Assembly (NCBI GenBank): GCA_003151825.1
Contig: PLYO01000017.1
Location: 1-34,469, forward strand
Reading direction: 5' to 3'
Origin: Ignavibacteriota bacterium
Lineage (GTDB): Bacteria; Bacteroidota; Ignavibacteria; Palsa-1295
DNA length: 34,469 bases
Under the pieces are notes generated by a model, which saw only the letters and a list, made by a program, of their open reading frames with translations, did not search any database and had not been told where the DNA came from. This document shows positions 1-7,740 of this stretch, one piece after another. The stretch's first letter is position 1, and every line of letters starts with the position of its first letter. The position numbers and the translations under genes were made by a program.

Positions 1-10
1 AAACGTTACA

Positions 11-2365
11 TTAGTGATTCGATTTATGCGAAGCTTCTAATGCTTCGAGACGGCGCTCTAAGTTAGCATTGATTTTTTCTTGCTCTTCGGCTCGCGCATG
101 TTCCTTCTTCAACTCTTCCAGCAAGAGAACCGAAAGCATCGGATATTTCACTGCGTCCGGTATCATTTCATCCGAGGAAGAGCCGGGGATTACATCTTTC
201 GCGCGGGCATATTCTGCAAGATCGGGAATTACTTTCGCAACATCTTCGGCAACAAGACCGAAATATTCCTTCCCATCTATTTTCGAGGTGTAACTGACGG
301 GGCGTAGATCGTACAGCTTGTCCGTATTAATGTCGAGATCGTGAATATCCGTTTTGTACCGCGCCGAGGAGGTGCTACGCATGATTTGCCCGTTAGATGC
401 TACAACCATATTGGCTGAGGAGGCGGTCGTTGCAGCATAAGCGCCCTGGCAATAAAGCGAAGTTACATTTGCATTGCCAAGCACCACTTCGTTACTCGCG
501 GTTGGCTGTGCGCCACTGCCGAGCGATATAGTGTTATTGAGATTCGAGGACGTTGGCCCGGCGCTCGAACCAATGGCGGTGTTATCGTTACCGGTCGCGT
601 TCTGATTCAGTGCAAGGTAACCGAGTGCTGTATTGCGATAACCTATGGAATCAGAAAAGAGTACATGGTACCCCACGCCTGTGTTATAGGAACCGGTAGA
701 ATTCGAGAATAAGGAAACATCTCCTACGGCGGTGTTGGCCGTACCGCTATCAAGAGTGGCAGGTCTATTCAATGACCTGGACCAACCATCCCGGTAAAGC
801 GAGGAATCCCCAATAGCGACGAGATGTGACCGCTCCCATGAATACCAGAGTGCCGCATAACCAACACCGACATTGAAGGATCCTGAATCGTTGTTTAGCA
901 TTGACCCATAACCCAATGCCGTATTAAAGCTCCCAGTCCTGTTTTCAACCAAAGCAGTGCTTCCAACTGCGACATTGGATGAGCCTGAATTGTTGTACAA
1001 TGTTTGTCTACCGAACCCTGAGTTATCTGAGCCGGAATTACTATAAAGTGCCCAAAGTCCGAATGCCGAATTATATGTTGTAGTGAAACCGGATCCCCCG
1101 CCGCCACTATACATGGCTTCGAACCCGCACGCTGTGTTATCACTGGCAGTACCCGTCAGACCCATCATCGCCTGAGACCCTATCGCCGTGTTTCCGCCGC
1201 CCCCACCTGCGCCTGCCGCGCCCATGCTTTGCAAGGCATTTGTTCCGACTGCGACATTCTCACCTCCGTGCCCCCCCCCTACGGCCATATAGTTATAGTT
1301 TTCGAGTGCATTCATCCCAATTGCGACATTATAAGCCCCAAGCGTATCACGAGCAAGCGCACTGTCCCCCATAGCGGTATTATCATAACCGGTGGTGATC
1401 GCGTGAAGCGCTCCTATGCCCAATGCCACATTGCTGTTCTTGCCAGAATTATTTACACCCGATCCCGCTCCAAGAAACACGCTGGAACCATCGTCACGCG
1501 CATCTTGCAGGTTTTTAATGGAGTCCACCGGCAAGGAATCCGATAGTGTTGCCGGTTTCCATGTCGAGCCGTTCCATTCTAATACCTGGCCTGAGGAAGC
1601 ATTTTGATGTCCAAGGGATACAGTAGCAATCGGGCCGCTTCCGTTTGTGATCGTAATGGAACTATCGGAATTCTGCATGGCCTGAATGCCCGTGCCACCG
1701 GTAAACGTGGCGGAATGAATCGTGATGGTAGTCCCCGTATCTGCAATCGTCGTTCCTCCCGAACCAACCAACGTGATTTTTCCGCCCGCTGTATTGACGG
1801 ACTGCACTCCCGTCGAGCCGATAATAATATTGGGAGGGTTGTTGTTTGTAACGGTAATTCCATTGGTTCCCGAAAGCGAAAGCGAGCCATATAACCCATT
1901 CACGCTGGTTACCACCCCTCCCGATACGGTGTTGGCGATGGTTGCGTGTGCGGCCGTGGTGGAGTAGCTTGCGGTATCCGCATTCAATGCGCGAAAGGCA
2001 TACGGGGCAAAGCCCACTTCGGAACGCGGGGATAGTTCCGGAGCGCTATTCACCGAAACCGCGAGATAATATTGCTTGGTAAAATCGAGCGCGGGAATGA
2101 GTGGCGTCACCGCGCCAATCGCCAGATTAAAAATACCGTTTTGAACTGGGACGATTTGCGTTTCGGAATAAATCGGGGAACCGCCGGTTTGAGCGATATA
2201 AATTAGAATTTTAAGCGTGTCCGTACCATTGACGTTAGCTCCATTACTTTGGAGCATTCCTTGATAGGAAATCGTCGGCGCGGTCTGCGCCGATGCGGTT
2301 GAATGAGTGAGAGAAAGCAGCATAATCGCCGCTAATGCCGAGATAGTGAGGTAGTTGTGTTTCAT
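11..2365 (-). CDS. Secreted repeat protein with C-terminal S74 chaperone (endosialidase-type) domain
   Basis: Predicted exported fibre or surface protein of 784 aa. The ATG at 2365 begins a clear signal peptide ending THSTASA-Q. An ORF extension to 2404 adds 13 residues before it and is less likely. The N-terminal part (about residues 30-130) starts TISYQGML and ends YAFRALNAD, a module I associate with FCB-group secreted proteins. Residues about 310-620 hold many NTAxGxxAL-type repeats like the heads of YadA/Hep_Hag trimeric adhesins. The C-terminus matches peptidase S74, the intramolecular chaperone of phage tail spikes, with SSARYK carrying the Ser-x4-Lys dyad (S666/K671) and GLVAEDVAKVIP. 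It ends in a coiled coil suited to trimerisation. The inferred mechanism is trimeric folding followed by self-cleavage before S666. There is no T9SS or YadA anchor, so its export route is unclear. Confidence 0.85.
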   Translation of the reverse strand: MKHNYLTISALAAIMLLSLTHSTASAQTAPTISYQGMLQSNGANVNGTDTLKILIYIAQTGGSPIYSETQIVPVQNGIFNLAIGAVTPLIPALDFTKQYYLAVSVNSAPELSPRSEVGFAPYAFRALNADTASYSTTAAHATIANTVSGGVVTSVNGLYGSLSLSGTNGITVTNNNPPNIIIGSTGVQSVNTAGGKITLVGSGGTTIADTGTTITIHSATFTGGTGIQAMQNSDSSITITNGSGPIATVSLGHQNASSGQVLEWNGSTWKPATLSDSLPVDSIKNLQDARDDGSSVFLGAGSGVNNSGKNSNVALGIGALHAITTGYDNTAMGDSALARDTLGAYNVAIGMNALENYNYMAVGGGHGGENVAVGTNALQSMGAAGAGGGGGNTAIGSQAMMGLTGTASDNTACGFEAMYSGGGGSGFTTTYNSAFGLWALYSNSGSDNSGFGRQTLYNNSGSSNVAVGSTALVENRTGSFNTALGYGSMLNNDSGSFNVGVGYAALWYSWERSHLVAIGDSSLYRDGWSRSLNRPATLDSGTANTAVGDVSLFSNSTGSYNTGVGYHVLFSDSIGYRNTALGYLALNQNATGNDNTAIGSSAGPTSSNLNNTISLGSGAQPTASNEVVLGNANVTSLYCQGAYAATTASSANMVVASNGQIMRSTSSARYKTDIHDLDINTDKLYDLRPVSYTSKIDGKEYFGLVAEDVAKVIPDLAEYARAKDVIPGSSSDEMIPDAVKYPMLSVLLLEELKKEHARAEEQEKINANLERRLEALEASHKSNH

Positions 2366-2439
2366 TGTTGATTTAAAAAATGCGTTAAATAATCCGAAAA
2401 TCACTTATTACTCCATTTGTATGACACGCCAGATAGTCC

Positions 2440-2450
2440 AAACGTTACAT
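2440..2450. repeat. 11-bp direct repeat flanking the S74 gene
   Basis: The sequence AAACGTTACAT occurs at 1-11, overlapping the stop codon of the S74 gene, and again at 2440-2450 upstream of its start. The match could extend left of the window edge. It could be a target-site duplication, a regulator site, or chance. Confidence 0.3.
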
Positions 2451-2460
2451 GAGTTCACTG

Positions 2461-2495
2461 AAAAAGCCCCCTCCTCAAGAAGGAGGCTTTTTCCG
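2461..2495. terminator. Bidirectional hairpin with A/T tails, GGAGG-palindrome family
   Basis: A CCTCCT/AGGAGG stem is extended by AAAAAG/CTTTTT, giving a T tract in both directions, so it could act as an intrinsic terminator. It lies between two divergently transcribed genes, where no terminator is needed. It shares the 12-mer AGCCCCCTCCTC with the element inside tsaD, so it may instead be a diverged member of that repeat family. Confidence 0.55.
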
Positions 2496-2660
2496 TGACC
2501 TCATTTTTCTCATTTTTGGGATCCCACTAATAATAAAATTACTTGATCGCGCCTTTATCTGCATGACTCCCACCACTTTTCGGAGAAAGTCTTTGATGGA
2601 TAAATTTATCTCCCGCCGGTGTTCCTGCCGATCTGAAACTCCATTCCATTATAGAATTCC

Positions 2661-3935
2661 TTGCGCCTACCTTTGTCTGTTAATTCCAATCCATTCTCGA
2701 AAAAAATCATAGCCGCATGGGCGAGCTTCGATTTTGCGATGAGTTCGTTTTCGGGCATCATGGTCACGTTTGTGTTCCCGATTTATTTTATCAATACCAT
2801 CGTGACCGACGGTCATGGTGACAAATACTGGGGTTTTACGCTTTCCGCCTCGATGCTGTCGGTCGCAATGCTTACTCCATTATTGGGCGCGATGGCCGAT
2901 GTGCTGCACAACAAAAAAGCATTTCTTGGAATCTTCACATCGGTAACGATTGTCTGCACCCTCCTGCTGTATTTCATGCAGCCGGGCATGGCGCTTGTTG
3001 CCGCCGCGCTTTTTATACTCGCCAACATCGGCTATGAAGGGGGAACTGTTTTTTACGACGCGTTCATTCCAGAAATAACCACTCCGCAGACGTTTGGCCG
3101 GGTCTCTGGCCTTGGATACGCCTGCGGATACTTTGGTTCCCTTATTATTCTTATCGTCAATTTGCCGTTTTTCGAGACCACGCCAAAATTCACGTTCGTC
3201 GTCACGGCCGCATTCTATGCGGTCTTTGCGTTACCGATGTTCCTTGTCGTCCCGGAGCGGCGAAGGAACGCAAATTTATCGTTCGGCGAGCTTACCAAGC
3301 GCGGCTTCGGGCAACTCGCCACGACCGTCCGCCACATTCGTGAATATAAGGACATCACGCGGTTTCTCACGGCGTTTTTTATCTACAACGATGCGATCCT
3401 TACGGTGATCCTGTTCGCCGGCATCTTCGCCAGGAAGACGCTGCACTTCAGCATGACGGACCTTGCGATCTGGTTTGCGATGATACAGATAGTTGCCGTT
3501 ACCGGCTCGCTCGTCTTCGGAAGATTCGCCGACAAACACGGCCCGAAGCTCACTATTACGATTACGCTTTTTATCTGGATAGCAGTTGTTACGGCGGCTT
3601 ACTTCACGACAACGGCAGCAGAATTTTATTTTGTCGGGGCGCTCGCAGGCGTCTCGCTTGGGTCGAGCCAGGCCTGTTCTCGCAGCTTCATGGCGCTGCT
3701 CACTCCGCCCGAGCATACGGCGGAATTCTTCGGCTTTTACGACGGCTTTTGTGGCAAAGCAAGCGCGGTGATCGGGCCGGTCGTGTTCGGCGTACTTTCC
3801 GATCTGTTCGGAAGCCAGCGCCCTGCCATTTGGGCAATGGCGGCGTTTTTTATTATCGGATTAATACTTCTGCGCCGGGTCAATGAGCACCACGCGGAGC
3901 GGGTAGAAGAACAATTGGAAGTTGTCGCAAGATAA
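2661..3935 (+). CDS. MFS permease, UMF1 / Atg22-like family
   Basis: A 424-residue inner-membrane transporter with about 12 hydrophobic segments. Family signatures are AAWASFDFAMSSFSG near the N-terminus and VFYDAFIPEIT followed by GRVSGLGYACGYFGS around residue 130-155. This matches the vacuole-effluxer-like UMF1 branch of the major facilitator superfamily, often linked to efflux of amino acids or small metabolites, but the substrate cannot be read from sequence. No ATG lies between the upstream in-frame stop (2652) and the first transmembrane segment, so translation must begin at a TTG (2661 or 2673). It converges on cinA with a 17-base gap. Confidence 0.85.
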   Translation: MRLPLSVNSNPFSKKIIAAWASFDFAMSSFSGIMVTFVFPIYFINTIVTDGHGDKYWGFTLSASMLSVAMLTPLLGAMADVLHNKKAFLGIFTSVTIVCTLLLYFMQPGMALVAAALFILANIGYEGGTVFYDAFIPEITTPQTFGRVSGLGYACGYFGSLIILIVNLPFFETTPKFTFVVTAAFYAVFALPMFLVVPERRRNANLSFGELTKRGFGQLATTVRHIREYKDITRFLTAFFIYNDAILTVILFAGIFARKTLHFSMTDLAIWFAMIQIVAVTGSLVFGRFADKHGPKLTITITLFIWIAVVTAAYFTTTAAEFYFVGALAGVSLGSSQACSRSFMALLTPPEHTAEFFGFYDGFCGKASAVIGPVVFGVLSDLFGSQRPAIWAMAAFFIIGLILLRRVNEHHAERVEEQLEVVAR

Positions 3936-3952
3936 GGACATGCTCCGCGCGC

Positions 3953-5203
3953 CTACCGAAGAAGCCGTTTCCTCAGCATATCCAGCGCGGCTGCGGCGGC
4001 GCGCTCGCGATTGACATGCCGGCCAAAATCGCCTTGAAGTTCTTTGGCTGTCGTTGCCGCGCCGCGCTCGGCGAGCGCGATCCAGATGGTGCCAACAGGT
4101 TTCTTTGCAGTGCCGCCATCGGGTCCGGCAATGCCGGATACGCCGAGCGCGAAATCGGTTCCTAATGCGGAAAGCGCTCCCTCCGCCATCTCTTTCGCTG
4201 TCTCCTCGCTCACGGCGCCGTCTCGTTCGAGTACCGATTGTTTCACGCCGAGCAACTCGGTCTTGATACGATCGTTGTAGGCGACCATCGAACCAAGAAA
4301 AACCGCGCTCGCGCGGGGTACATCCGTAAGCTTTGATGCAATGAGTCCGCCGGTGCAGCTTTCGGCGGTCGAAAGTGTCTTACCGCGTTCGGTGAGAAGT
4401 TTGACGATTGCGGCTTCGAGCGTTTCGTCATCGACGCCGAAAATAGATCCTCCCACCCGCGCACGGAGCGTTTTTTCGACGCGGGCGATCTCCCGGTCTG
4501 CCGCGCGAGCCGTCGCTCCCCGGCTCGTAATACGCAGGCGGACGGCGCCGGGCTTCGGCAAAAATGCGAGCGTGGTGCCCTTGCGCAGGAACGTAGCGGG
4601 GTCGCCGATTTTTTCCACGAGCACCGACTCGCCAATGCCGGACGTAATGAGCGTATGGTGCTTTATCACTACGAGATGTTTCTTATAGTTCTTTTTTAGA
4701 AAGGGCAGAACTCCGGTCATCATTATGTATTCCATCTCGGTGGGTACACCGGCCAGAATGATGAACGTCTTGCGGCCTTGATGATAGAGCAAGCCCGGAG
4801 CCGTCCCGCGCTCATTTCGAAGCGGCTTGAAATCCTCCGGCACCATTGCCTGACCGACATTCACTTCCGGCATCCTTGCGTAGCCGAGCTTGGTGAACCA
4901 TTCTCGGACCGCGGTGAGCGTTGGCTTATGGAGCACAAGCTTCTTGCGAAAAAATTTCACGACGGCGGCTTTGGAAATGTCGTCATGCGTCGGGCCGAGG
5001 CCGCCGGTGACGATCACCACGTCATTCTCTTTCCAGGCCTGGCGAAACGACGCGAGTAATGCCTTCGGGTCGTCGCCCACGGTCGTGACTTTGCGAACGG
5101 AGAGGCCAATCTCGCCCAGCTCGCGGCCCATCCATGCGGCATTGGTATTGACGATATGGCCCAGGAGCAGCTCGTCGCCGATCGTAATTATTTCAAGGTT
5201 CAT
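3953..5203 (-). CDS. cinA: CinA: ADP-ribose pyrophosphatase-like domain plus NMN deamidase
   Basis: A 416-residue two-domain protein. The N-terminal MoCF/COG1058 domain (about 1-170) has ITIGDELLLGHIVNTN and TGGLGPTHDDIS. The C-terminal PncC-type domain (about 255-416) has STAESCTGGLIASKL, VAYNDRIK and GVSGIAGPDGGT, the catalytic region of nicotinamide mononucleotide deamidases. In the family this recycles NMN to nicotinate mononucleotide in pyridine nucleotide salvage, and the N-terminal domain hydrolyses ADP-ribose in some homologues. The ATG at 5203 has a weak AGGA about eight bases upstream. It is the last gene of the seven-gene operon, 17 bases after pgpA, a neighbourhood often seen for cinA with pgsA/pgpA. 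Confidence 0.95.
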   Translation of the reverse strand: MNLEIITIGDELLLGHIVNTNAAWMGRELGEIGLSVRKVTTVGDDPKALLASFRQAWKENDVVIVTGGLGPTHDDISKAAVVKFFRKKLVLHKPTLTAVREWFTKLGYARMPEVNVGQAMVPEDFKPLRNERGTAPGLLYHQGRKTFIILAGVPTEMEYIMMTGVLPFLKKNYKKHLVVIKHHTLITSGIGESVLVEKIGDPATFLRKGTTLAFLPKPGAVRLRITSRGATARAADREIARVEKTLRARVGGSIFGVDDETLEAAIVKLLTERGKTLSTAESCTGGLIASKLTDVPRASAVFLGSMVAYNDRIKTELLGVKQSVLERDGAVSEETAKEMAEGALSALGTDFALGVSGIAGPDGGTAKKPVGTIWIALAERGAATTAKELQGDFGRHVNRERAAAAALDMLRKRLLR

Positions 5204-5220
5204 GTTTTCCTATTTCTTTT

Positions 5221-5796
5221 TTATGAGATTACATACATACATAAGCGCGCGGCGATACCGGCATATATTCCCGCGACGCCATCGTCGAGCATAATACCCG
5301 TGCCACCCGGTTTGCGTTCGAAATATCTCGCGCCAGGGGGTTTTAGAACATCAAAAATACGAAAGAAAACGAATGCAAGTGCGATAAAGCGTAAATCCGG
5401 CCCGCATGATCGGTCATGCATGCATGATGGGTCATGCGGGTATCCGAAACCGAATGCGAGGGCGATCCATTGCCCAAACACTTCGTCGATGACTACAATG
5501 CCGGGATCCTGCACACCAAGCGCCCGCTCGATCACCCCGCCGGACCAAATGCCCGCCACCAGCACTACGATACAGCCGACTGAGAGCACGACAGGGTTCT
5601 GAAATCCCGGCACAAAATAATAAATCGCAACCCCGGCGAGGCTGCCCACGGTGCCGGAGGCGATCGGCGAAAGCCCGGTGAAAAAAAATGTCCCTGCGAT
5701 CAGCGGGAGGGTCGGGATGCCTTTGATCTCCGGCGCGGGCGACCACACCCGCGAACGAGCTTTTCGAAACCACTCGAATTGCGATGTTTCACCCAT
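5221..5796 (-). CDS. pgpA: Phosphatidylglycerophosphatase A with in-frame palindromic insert
   Basis: Membrane enzyme that dephosphorylates phosphatidylglycerol phosphate to phosphatidylglycerol, the step after PgsA. Family motifs are FFTGLSPIASGTVGSLAG (about residues 39-55), GIVVIDEVFGQWIAL (about 99-113), FRIFDVLKPPGA (about 145-156) and GGTGIMLDDGVAGIYAG (about 164-180). I chose the ATG at 5796, two bases after the pgsA stop. An upstream start at 5883 would overlap pgsA by 85 bases. The resulting 191 aa is longer than the usual 150-170. Part of the excess is residues 120-133, rich in HDPSCM/HDRSCG repeats, encoded by the 40-bp palindrome at 5401-5440, which falls between two conserved blocks in what should be a loop. 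Confidence 0.93.
   Translation of the reverse strand: MGETSQFEWFRKARSRVWSPAPEIKGIPTLPLIAGTFFFTGLSPIASGTVGSLAGVAIYYFVPGFQNPVVLSVGCIVVLVAGIWSGGVIERALGVQDPGIVVIDEVFGQWIALAFGFGYPHDPSCMHDRSCGPDLRFIALAFVFFRIFDVLKPPGARYFERKPGGTGIMLDDGVAGIYAGIAARLCMYVIS
5401..5440. repeat. 40-bp palindromic element inserted in frame in pgpA
   Basis: The outer arms CCCGCATGA and TCATGCGGG are exact inverses around a perfect 14-base core, TCATGCATGCATGA, leaving only the two 4-base spacers unpaired. It can also be read as two near-identical tandem units, GCATGATCGGTCATGC and GCATGATGGGTCATGC. Read in the pgpA frame it encodes a cysteine- and histidine-containing double repeat absent from normal PgpA. The arm GCATGAnnnnTCATGCGGG recurs in one arm of the MITE-like element at 21498-21639. 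Confidence 0.8.
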
Positions 5797-5798
5797 GG

Positions 5799-6428
5799 TC
5801 AGATCGTTTTCTGACCCGTACGCATCGTCGGCGATGCGCGGCGGAAAATATAGCGCATGGTAGTCGCGCGCAAGACCGACCAATTATCGTAGCTATAGAT
5901 CAGCGCGGACGAGACCGTGAGCAACGTAACCGCGGCCATCGCCCAGAGTAAAACGTTCCCAGATGAAATGCCTCGCCCAAGCGAAGCCAGTGAATTGCCA
6001 AATGTTCCCGTCGCGCAGATGAGTGCTGCAAGCAGAATGGCAATGAACGTCATCTGCACGAACGTCTTGCCCTTTGCAAAATTTGTCGTCCGAAGCGAAA
6101 GCCCCATCGCGTCCGCCACGACTCTGAAATACGTCAGATACAGATCGCGCGCAAGAATGACAACGACCATCCACCACGGAATGTATTCCAGCCACGCGAA
6201 TGCGATAAACGCCGCGCCCGTGAGCAGCTTATCGGCTAAGGGATCGAGGAACGTGCCAAGCGGAGAGACGAGGCCCATCCGGCGCGCGATGTGCCCATCC
6301 CACCAATCACTCGCCGCAGCAACGGCGAAGACCATCCCCGCCCAGGACGCTTCGTGCAATATAATAAGCACGAAGAGAACGGGCGCAAGCACGATTCGAA
6401 GAACCGTCAATTGCGTAGGAAGTCTCAC
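5799..6428 (-). CDS. pgsA: CDP-diacylglycerol--glycerol-3-phosphate 3-phosphatidyltransferase
   Basis: Integral membrane CDP-alcohol phosphatidyltransferase making phosphatidylglycerol phosphate from CDP-diacylglycerol and glycerol-3-phosphate. The catalytic D-x2-DG-x2-AR-x8-G-x3-D-x3-D motif is complete in SDWWDGHIARR followed by GTFLDPLADK. The rest is hydrophobic helices. I chose the GTG at 6428, giving MRLPTQLTVLRIVLAP, the standard PgsA N-terminus (209 aa). A TTG at 6440 would add four residues. It lies 34 bases after the rsmB-like gene and two bases before pgpA, so two consecutive steps of phosphatidylglycerol synthesis are cotranscribed. Confidence 0.93.
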   Translation of the reverse strand: MRLPTQLTVLRIVLAPVLFVLIILHEASWAGMVFAVAAASDWWDGHIARRMGLVSPLGTFLDPLADKLLTGAAFIAFAWLEYIPWWMVVVILARDLYLTYFRVVADAMGLSLRTTNFAKGKTFVQMTFIAILLAALICATGTFGNSLASLGRGISSGNVLLWAMAAVTLLTVSSALIYSYDNWSVLRATTMRYIFRRASPTMRTGQKTI

Positions 6429-6462
6429 GTAAAAACACAAACACGAAACGCGGGGAGAGGGT

Positions 6463-7740
6463 TTAGGGCGCAGACGTTACCAAACTTCTCAGCCGCGCAA
6501 CAAAAAATCCGTCGCAGCCATCCAAATCAGGGCGGGTGCGCATCGTTTCTTCAATCATAAATTCGGGATGCTGGCTGACGAACCACTCCATTTGCGCTTC
6601 GCCTTCTTCTTTGAGCAGCGAGCAGGTGGCATAAAGCAGCGTGCCGCCGGGCTTTACAAAATGTACGTTTTCCTCCAGAATCGTTCGCTGCTTTTGGGTG
6701 AGTTCTTCAAGCATTTGCTCGGTGAGCAGCCATTTAATTCCCGGATTTCGGCGGAGGGTTCCCGTCCCGGTGCAGGGAACGTCGAGCAGGACGAGATCGA
6801 ACCATCCGGTTTTATCCGCGCCCAGCATTTTTTCTTTTTGATCGGGAACAATAATTCTGATATTCTGCGCGCCACTTCGCCGCGCGCGAACTTTAAGTTC
6901 TTCGAGCTTTCGGCCATCGACATCGGTTGCAAAAATCTCGCCGTGGTTTTTCATCAACGCCGCAAGATGCAATGTTTTCCCGCCGGCGCCGGCACAGGCG
7001 TCGAGCGCTTTGATCGAAGTCTTTCGAATGTGTGCAAACGGAGCGACAAGCTGGCTCGCTTCGTCCTGAACCTCGAACTCCCCGCGACGGAAGGAATCCA
7101 GCCCAAACACATTGATACGTTTTGCAAGACGAAGCGCGTCCGGCGCGATCGAAGAGGAAGTCGTTTCGAATCCTTCCCGGCGAATGTCTTCCTCTACCTT
7201 CTCGCGCGTGGCCAGAAGCGTATTCGCGCGCAGCGAGATGGGCGCTTCCTGGTTGAGCAATGATAAGATAGGTTCCAATGCGTCCATTCCGTATTCCGCG
7301 CCCATACGAATCGCAAACCAGGTCGGAAACGAATGCAAAATGGCAAGCCGCTCGATATACGAAAGCTTTTCGAGCCGTTGGCGCTCACGTTCCGTATCGG
7401 CGAGCTGTTCGATGGAGCCGTGGCGGAACGATATTCCGATGTCCGCAAATGTGCCGTACACCACGGCCGGCTCACTGCCACGGATGAGCATTAATGCCGC
7501 GACCATGTGCGCCGGGACAATCTGCTCTTCGGGGAATGCATCGGCTGCTCGCGCTTCCAATCGTCGCGCGTGCTTGATCGTGGCATAGTAATAATCTCCG
7601 ATCGCGCGGCGATCCTTCGCCCCAAGATATTTTCGTTCCTGAAAAAACCGTCGCAAAATCGCATCGGCGGGAATGGCGGGATGTTCGCGGAAGATCGAGA
7701 ACACTTCGATGACATGACCGGCAATACTGGAAAGTCGCAT
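6463..7740 (-). CDS. rsmB: RsmB-family 16S rRNA (cytosine-C5) methyltransferase
   Basis: A 425-residue SAM-dependent RNA m5C methyltransferase of the RsmB/NOL1/NOP2/Sun family. The N-terminal 150 residues are helical and NusB-like, typical of RsmB. The Rossmann core follows, with motif I DACAGAGGKT (about 247-256), the motif IV catalytic cysteine in LLDVPCTGTG (C323, with VPC where APC is commoner), and the motif VI cysteine in LLYATCSLL (C373). The product is modified cytosine in the small ribosomal subunit rRNA; the exact target is inferred from RsmB homologues. The ATG overlaps the tsaD stop by one base (TAATG), indicating translational coupling. Confidence 0.9.
   Translation of the reverse strand: MRLSSIAGHVIEVFSIFREHPAIPADAILRRFFQERKYLGAKDRRAIGDYYYATIKHARRLEARAADAFPEEQIVPAHMVAALMLIRGSEPAVVYGTFADIGISFRHGSIEQLADTERERQRLEKLSYIERLAILHSFPTWFAIRMGAEYGMDALEPILSLLNQEAPISLRANTLLATREKVEEDIRREGFETTSSSIAPDALRLAKRINVFGLDSFRRGEFEVQDEASQLVAPFAHIRKTSIKALDACAGAGGKTLHLAALMKNHGEIFATDVDGRKLEELKVRARRSGAQNIRIIVPDQKEKMLGADKTGWFDLVLLDVPCTGTGTLRRNPGIKWLLTEQMLEELTQKQRTILEENVHFVKPGGTLLYATCSLLKEEGEAQMEWFVSQHPEFMIEETMRTRPDLDGCDGFFVARLRSLVTSAP

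Noticed and set aside
2449..2712. 87-residue plus-strand ORF upstream of the MFS gene
   Set aside because: It begins inside the GGAGG hairpin, has no recognisable domain and overlaps the start of the permease.
5797..5883. Upstream start for pgpA
   Set aside because: It overlaps pgsA by 85 bases, while the ATG at 5796 fits the tight operon spacing and family N-terminus.
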